A stretch of DNA of 64,000 nt from PALSA-1006 sp964571195 (lineage in GTDB: Bacteria; Pseudomonadota; Gammaproteobacteria; Burkholderiales; Gallionellaceae): positions 62,001 through 126,000 of the forward strand of contig CAZNAD010000003.1 of the NCBI GenBank assembly GCA_964571195.1. The letters run 5' to 3'. Positions 60,415-64,000 of this stretch are shown here, in pieces. Below the pieces are notes generated by a model. That model had not been told where the DNA came from. It saw only the letters and a list, made by a program, of their open reading frames with translations, and did no database searches. The first letter of the stretch is position 1; every line of letters begins with the position of its first letter. Both the position numbers and the translations under genes were made by a program.

Positions 60415-60443
60415 ACTATACAGACCAAGCGACAAAAAATCAA
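60415..60443 (-). promoter_or_regulatory. Promoter of the tRNA-Pro-Arg-His operon
   Basis: Minus strand: TTGATT (60438-60443), a 17-base spacer and TATAGT (60415-60420), followed by a GC-rich discriminator GCCGCC typical of stringently controlled stable-RNA promoters. Predicted start is about 4 bases before tRNA-Pro. The -35 overlaps the last codons of pgsA. Confidence 0.7.
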
Positions 60444-61021
60444 TTTGCTTTGCGAGTTTTTTTCGTGATCTGCGGCATGGCCAGCATCAGGTAGTACACC
60501 ATGGACCACAGGGTGAGCAGGGCAGCGACATAGATGAGTAGCGTCCCTATCTGGTCCGCGCGCAGCCCCAGCACAGACTCATGATACAGCAACAGCAATA
60601 TCGCGACCATTTGGAACGTGGTCTTTACCTTTCCCAGCATGGAGACAGCGATGCTTTTGCTGCTGCCTAACTGGGCCATCCATTCGCGCAATGCCGAGAT
60701 GGCGATCTCCCGTCCGATAATGATGAAGGCGATGATGGCATCCACGTAATCGAGTTTCACCAGAACGATCAGAGCGGCAGCGACCATCAACTTGTCAGCC
60801 ACGGGATCAAGGAATGCACCGAAAGCTGAAGTCTGGTTGAGGACCCGCGCCAAATATCCGTCGAGCCAATCGGTAATGGCCGCGGCAGCGAACATCAGTG
60901 TTGCGACCAGATGTTTGTTGTGCATGCTGAGTGTCTCGTCGGACAGATAGAACACCGAGATGAACACAGGGATCATCAGGATTCTGAACCAGGTCAGCAG
61001 ATTGGGTATGTTAAGTGGCAT
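60440..61021 (-). CDS. pgsA: CDP-diacylglycerol-glycerol-3-phosphate 3-phosphatidyltransferase
   Basis: Membrane enzyme of phosphatidylglycerol synthesis, 193 residues with several membrane helices. The CDP-alcohol phosphotransferase motif is intact: TDWLDGYLAR followed by GAFLDPVADKL (about 44-71). It starts 3 bases after the uvrC stop; the uvrC-pgsA pair is common in proteobacteria. Confidence 0.95.
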   Translation of the reverse strand: MPLNIPNLLTWFRILMIPVFISVFYLSDETLSMHNKHLVATLMFAAAAITDWLDGYLARVLNQTSAFGAFLDPVADKLMVAAALIVLVKLDYVDAIIAFIIIGREIAISALREWMAQLGSSKSIAVSMLGKVKTTFQMVAILLLLYHESVLGLRADQIGTLLIYVAALLTLWSMVYYLMLAMPQITKKTRKAN

Positions 61022-61024
61022 CTT

Positions 61025-62833
61025 TCAATGTAAATGCTGATAAATTTTTTCGGCGAGCGCGGGGCTGATCCCTTCCACTCGCGACAATTCTTCCATGCTG
61101 GCTTGCTGTACACCTTTCAATCCGCCGAAGTGGGTCAGCAGATTGCGGCGGCGCTTCTCACCTACCCCCTCGATATCCTCCAGTGAGGAAGTGGTGCGTG
61201 CCTTGCCACGCTTGGCACGGTGCCCGCTGATGGCAAAACGGTGGGCTTCGTCACGCACTTGCTGGATCAGATGCAACGCCGGACTGTCGGAGCGCAATTG
61301 TAGCGGCTTTTCCGCACCGGGTCGTAACAATTGCTCCATCCCCGGTTTGCGTTCTACCCCTTTCGCCACACCGACCAGAGCGATGTCGGACAGACCGAGC
61401 TCTCCCATCACTTCCACTGCCATAGCCAACTGCCCGGCACCACCATCGATCAGGATCAAGTCGGGGCGTTTGCCCTCCCCCGCTTGTAATTTCTGGTAAC
61501 GCCGCAGCAGGGCTTGGCGCATGGCGGCGTAATCATCACCCGGGGTGATGCCGCTGATGTTGTAGCGCCGATACTCTTGCGGACGAATGCTCAGGGTATC
61601 GTAGACCACGCAAGAGGCGACGGTCGCTTCGCCCATCGTGTGACTGATATCGAAACATTCGATACGCTCCACTTCGGGTAACGACAATACCCTGCGTAAC
61701 TCATCCAAACGCAATGACTGCCCCGCCTTTAAGCCGGCTTGCTGGCGCAACGCCAGCAGCGCATTGGATTCGGCCATCTCCAGCCAGCGTCGCCGCTCGC
61801 CTGTGACGACTTGGCGTATCTGCACCTTATGCCCGGCCTGCTCGCTCAGCAACTGTTCAAGAGCCGGATCCTGCGGCTCGATATTGCTAACGATCAGCGG
61901 AGGTATACCGCTTCCCGGATAATGCTGGGTCAGAAAAGCCTCCAAAACTTCGGCGCTATCCTGCCCCTGCACATTCTGGGGAAAAAACGCTTTGTCGCCG
62001 AGATGCCGTCCGCCGCGCACCACAGCCAGATTCAGGCATAAGGCACCTTCCGCCTCGACCACAGCGACGATATCGGCATCGGTGTCACGCCCGCTTTCGA
62101 CGAACTGTTTCTGCTGCACGGTATGCAGTGCCTGCAACTGGTCGCGCAACACCGCCGCATGTTCATATTGCATGGTTTCAGCGGCATGCTCCATCGCGCC
62201 GCGCAGACGTTTTTCCACTTCATCATGCCTGCCTTGCAACAGCAGCGCGGCATTGCGCACATCGGTGGCGTAGTCCTCTGCGCTGATCAGGCCGACACAG
62301 GGGGCGCTACAACGCTGGATCTGGTGCAACAAGCAAGGCCGCGTACGGTTGTTGAACACCCCGTCTTCGCAGGTACGCAACTTGAACACGCGCTGTAACA
62401 GGTTGATACTTTCCTTCGCGGCTTGTGCATTGGGATAGGGACCGAAATATTGATGCTGCTTGATGGTCGTGCCGCGATAATACGTCAGGCGTGGCGACGA
62501 ACTCCCGGTGAGCACGATATACGGATAGGACTTATCATCTCGAAACAGGATGTTGTAGCGCGGCTTTAATGACTTGATGAGATTGTTTTCGAGCAGCAGC
62601 GCTTCGGCTTCCGAACGTGTCACAGTGATCTCGATACGGGCGATATGCGAGACCATCAACCGGATGCGCGGAGAGATATTCGTATTCTGGAAATAGGAGC
62701 TCACGCGCTTCTTCAACTGCCCCGCCTTACCGACGTACAACACCTGCCCCGCATCGTCCAGCATGCGATACACACCGGGCTGCAAGGGCAGCGATGCGAC
62801 GAACGCTTTGATGTCAAAAGCAGGCTGGTTCAA
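61025..62833 (-). CDS. uvrC: Excinuclease ABC subunit C
   Basis: Makes both incisions in nucleotide excision repair. It has 602 residues from a TTG start (no ATG fits before the first domain). The N-terminal GIY-YIG nuclease (PGVYRMLDDAGQVLYVGKA, about 19-37), UVR motif (about 200-235), the RNase H-like domain with DLILIDGGAGQL, and the C-terminal double HhH (IEGVGEKRRRNLLTHFGG) are all present. Confidence 0.97.
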   Translation of the reverse strand: MNQPAFDIKAFVASLPLQPGVYRMLDDAGQVLYVGKAGQLKKRVSSYFQNTNISPRIRLMVSHIARIEITVTRSEAEALLLENNLIKSLKPRYNILFRDDKSYPYIVLTGSSSPRLTYYRGTTIKQHQYFGPYPNAQAAKESINLLQRVFKLRTCEDGVFNNRTRPCLLHQIQRCSAPCVGLISAEDYATDVRNAALLLQGRHDEVEKRLRGAMEHAAETMQYEHAAVLRDQLQALHTVQQKQFVESGRDTDADIVAVVEAEGALCLNLAVVRGGRHLGDKAFFPQNVQGQDSAEVLEAFLTQHYPGSGIPPLIVSNIEPQDPALEQLLSEQAGHKVQIRQVVTGERRRWLEMAESNALLALRQQAGLKAGQSLRLDELRRVLSLPEVERIECFDISHTMGEATVASCVVYDTLSIRPQEYRRYNISGITPGDDYAAMRQALLRRYQKLQAGEGKRPDLILIDGGAGQLAMAVEVMGELGLSDIALVGVAKGVERKPGMEQLLRPGAEKPLQLRSDSPALHLIQQVRDEAHRFAISGHRAKRGKARTTSSLEDIEGVGEKRRRNLLTHFGGLKGVQQASMEELSRVEGISPALAEKIYQHLH

Positions 62834-62885
62834 GGTAGGCAGGGATTATTTTGATTGGCTAACGAGCTGTTAACAACAGATCCGT

Positions 62886-63518
62886 TCATATCATATTCTT
62901 CAATCCTGACGCGAACTCGGTCGCGCCACCATTGGCGGGGTGCCGCACGCAACCCGCGATGGGAATAGCCATCTCACGCAACAAGCCTTCCGACTTCTTT
63001 CCCACCGCGATGATCTTGGCGGCCGGGAACGCTTCGATCAACAGCCGTAACGCCGGCTCACCAAGACTGATCTCGGACGGGGACGGCGTACGGTTCGACC
63101 ACACATCATTTGGACGATACGGATGTAATTGCATGGCATTCCACAGCACAGTACGTTCGGCGATACCCAAGCGATAAAGTGTCTTCCAGACTATGGTGGC
63201 GGAAGGTTCGGAGAACGGCAAGCGCCTGGTCGATAGCCTGCCAGTCAAAGCCGGAATACGCGGGATAGCGCCCTCGCCTAACAGGCGTTCGCTGGTAAAT
63301 GCGATGCCACTATAGCGGCAGCCTTGATAACCCGGTGCCTCTCCGGCCAGGATGAATTCAGGGTCACAATCCAGATGCAGCGCCAATCGCGCCAGCTTCT
63401 CAACCGGGCCATTCCCGGCGGCATCGTGCGGGCAGATGTCCCGCCACGGATTAAATAGCCCCTCTCTTCCAGCGGGAAGGGTCTCGACAAGGCTACGGGC
63501 AAGCGATAGTTTTGGCAT
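62886..63518 (-). CDS. Uracil-DNA glycosylase superfamily protein
   Basis: It has 210 residues and is a probable base-excision enzyme. The catalytic-type stretch GEAPGYQGCRYSGIAFTSER (about 57-76) and the C-terminal VRHPANGGATEF, placed like the HPSP-type loop of uracil glycosylases, support the family. It is not the classical Ung (which has GQDPYH). There are no four cysteines of the Fe-S family 4 type. The substrate range is unknown. It lies upstream of uvrC on the same strand, 52 bases apart. Confidence 0.75.
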   Translation of the reverse strand: MPKLSLARSLVETLPAGREGLFNPWRDICPHDAAGNGPVEKLARLALHLDCDPEFILAGEAPGYQGCRYSGIAFTSERLLGEGAIPRIPALTGRLSTRRLPFSEPSATIVWKTLYRLGIAERTVLWNAMQLHPYRPNDVWSNRTPSPSEISLGEPALRLLIEAFPAAKIIAVGKKSEGLLREMAIPIAGCVRHPANGGATEFASGLKNMI

Positions 63519-63651
63519 CAGATATCTTGATTGTTACAAAAAACCATTTGAAATCATTTAAAAGAGGGAGCAGAATTGTAACGCATGCGGGTGACACGGC
63601 TTTCCGAAGTTTTCATTGACGTGACATTCGCCCTCATTAAAGGAGTACATC

Positions 63652-63852
63652 ATGGCCATCAATTCGATCTCTCCGGGTAGCTATAACTCTCCATCGGTTC
63701 AACCGCAGGTGCAGACCCAGCGCACTCAGGAAAAACCGCGAGAAGTCAGAGCCGAGGTCAGAACCCCACCGCCACCTCCGGTAGAACTTGCGATGCCCTC
63801 TATGAACACTAGCGGACAAACCGTGGGAACAGTGATCAACACCAAAGCCTGA
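63652..63852 (+). CDS. Hypothetical small proline-rich protein
   Basis: Not assigned to a named family. It has 66 residues, MAINSISPGSYNSPS at the start, with an ideal AAAGGAG 7 bases upstream. The middle is rich in Gln, Arg and Pro (RTPPPPPVEL). It ends NTSGQTVGTVINTKA, a C-terminal pattern I associate with many short uncharacterised proteobacterial proteins. No signal peptide or membrane segment. It shares the start context CATCATGGCCAT with the gene at 59755. A strong terminator follows. Confidence 0.75.
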   Translation: MAINSISPGSYNSPSVQPQVQTQRTQEKPREVRAEVRTPPPPPVELAMPSMNTSGQTVGTVINTKA

Positions 63853-63872
63853 TTTTCGTGCTTACAGAAAAC

Positions 63873-63902
63873 AAAAAAGCCCCGCAGTTGCGGGGCTTTT
63901 TT
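63873..63902. terminator. Bidirectional terminator between the small gene and pnp
   Basis: Symmetric stem AAAAAAGCCCCGCA / TGCGGGGCTTTTTT with a 2-base loop centre. T-runs on both strands let it serve both convergent genes. Confidence 0.93.
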
Positions 63903-63921
63903 TATTGAATACACTCAGGCC

Positions 63922-64000
63922 TTATTCGGCAGCGGGTGTTTCCGACTGGGGCAACAAGGCTTTCATGCTCAGGCGCATACGGCCTTTCTCATCGGCTTCC
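63922..64000 (-). CDS. pnp: Polynucleotide phosphorylase, C-terminal end (cut by window)
   Basis: Only the last 25 complete codons are visible on the minus strand: EADEKGRMRLSMKALLPQSE and a short acidic end. The pattern D-x-K/Q-G-R-x-R-L-S-x-K-A is the end of the S1 RNA-binding domain of PNPase, the 3'-5' exoribonuclease of the degradosome. Another S1-domain protein is possible because so little is seen. Confidence 0.65.
   Translation of the reverse strand, partial: EADEKGRMRLSMKALLPQSETPAAE

Noticed and set aside
1..64000. CRISPR arrays, insertion sequences, prophage or rRNA genes
   Set aside because: I looked for regularly spaced repeats, transposase-like proteins and rRNA-like stretches and saw none; only the short ccm module repeats.

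Overview
The window looks like chromosome of a betaproteobacterium. The gene orders tig-clpP-clpX-lon-hupB-tRNA-ppiD, smpB/ratA-ratB, yceD-rpmF-plsX-fabHDG-acpP-fabF-pabC-mltG-tmk-holB-tatD and uvrC-pgsA are typical of that class. A group 3d (Hox-type) [NiFe] hydrogenase, a complete System I cytochrome c maturation operon and a glycogen cycle suggest a Nitrosomonadales/Gallionellaceae-like chemolithotroph. That placement is inference from gene content only. Coding density is very high, with many ATGA overlaps and TTG/GTG starts. No insertion sequence, prophage or CRISPR array was seen.

Layout. 1-4.6 kb: hoxF (cut by the window edge), hoxU, hoxY, hoxH, hoxW. 4.7-8.3 kb: an acyl-CoA synthetase/GNAT acetyltransferase fusion followed by a histone-deacetylase-family enzyme, a possible reversible acylation pair. 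8.4-12.5 kb: glgP and glgA. 12.7-20.9 kb: proteostasis block tig, clpP, clpX, lon, hupB, tRNA-Val, tRNA-Asp, ppiD; lon has a convincing heat-shock (RpoH) promoter. 21.1-28.2 kb: ccmABCDEFGHI. 28.3-35.9 kb: accessory sensory region with a PAS/MCP chemoreceptor carrying a periplasmic CxxCH haem motif, then a three-gene unit of TonB-dependent receptor, periplasmic binding protein and hybrid histidine kinase. 35.9-42.7 kb: smpB (-), ratA, ratB, rnm-like PHP gene, yciO, site-2 protease, trpS, scpA, scpB, SpoU-type RNA methyltransferase. 42.7-48.2 kb (all -): pgi, a lysine-rich DUF2934 protein, glgB, dksA, yceF. 48.3-58.5 kb: the fatty-acid synthesis operon running into pabC, mltG, tmk, holB and tatD. 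58.6-64 kb: tal (-), a small hypothetical gene, tRNA-Pro/Arg/His (-), pgsA and uvrC (-), a uracil-DNA-glycosylase-family gene (-), another small hypothetical gene, and the 3' end of pnp (-).

How the parts work together. Hox couples H2 to NAD(H). glgP/glgA/glgB/pgi/tal handle storage carbon and sugar phosphates. Ccm supplies c-type cytochromes, and the adjacent chemoreceptor may itself be a Ccm client. DksA and a tRNA promoter with a GC-rich discriminator point to stringent control.

Most interesting observations: (1) a repeated sequence module at two ATGA junctions of the ccm operon, one adding an N-terminus to CcmB and one forming a 98-bp insertion with a 33-codon bridging frame and a hairpin over the ccmD ribosome binding site; (2) the TonB receptor/binding protein/hybrid kinase unit, which has no ABC permease and no separate output regulator; (3) the haem-motif chemoreceptor; (4) an apparent ATT start for glgP; (5) a near-leaderless yceD operon promoter.
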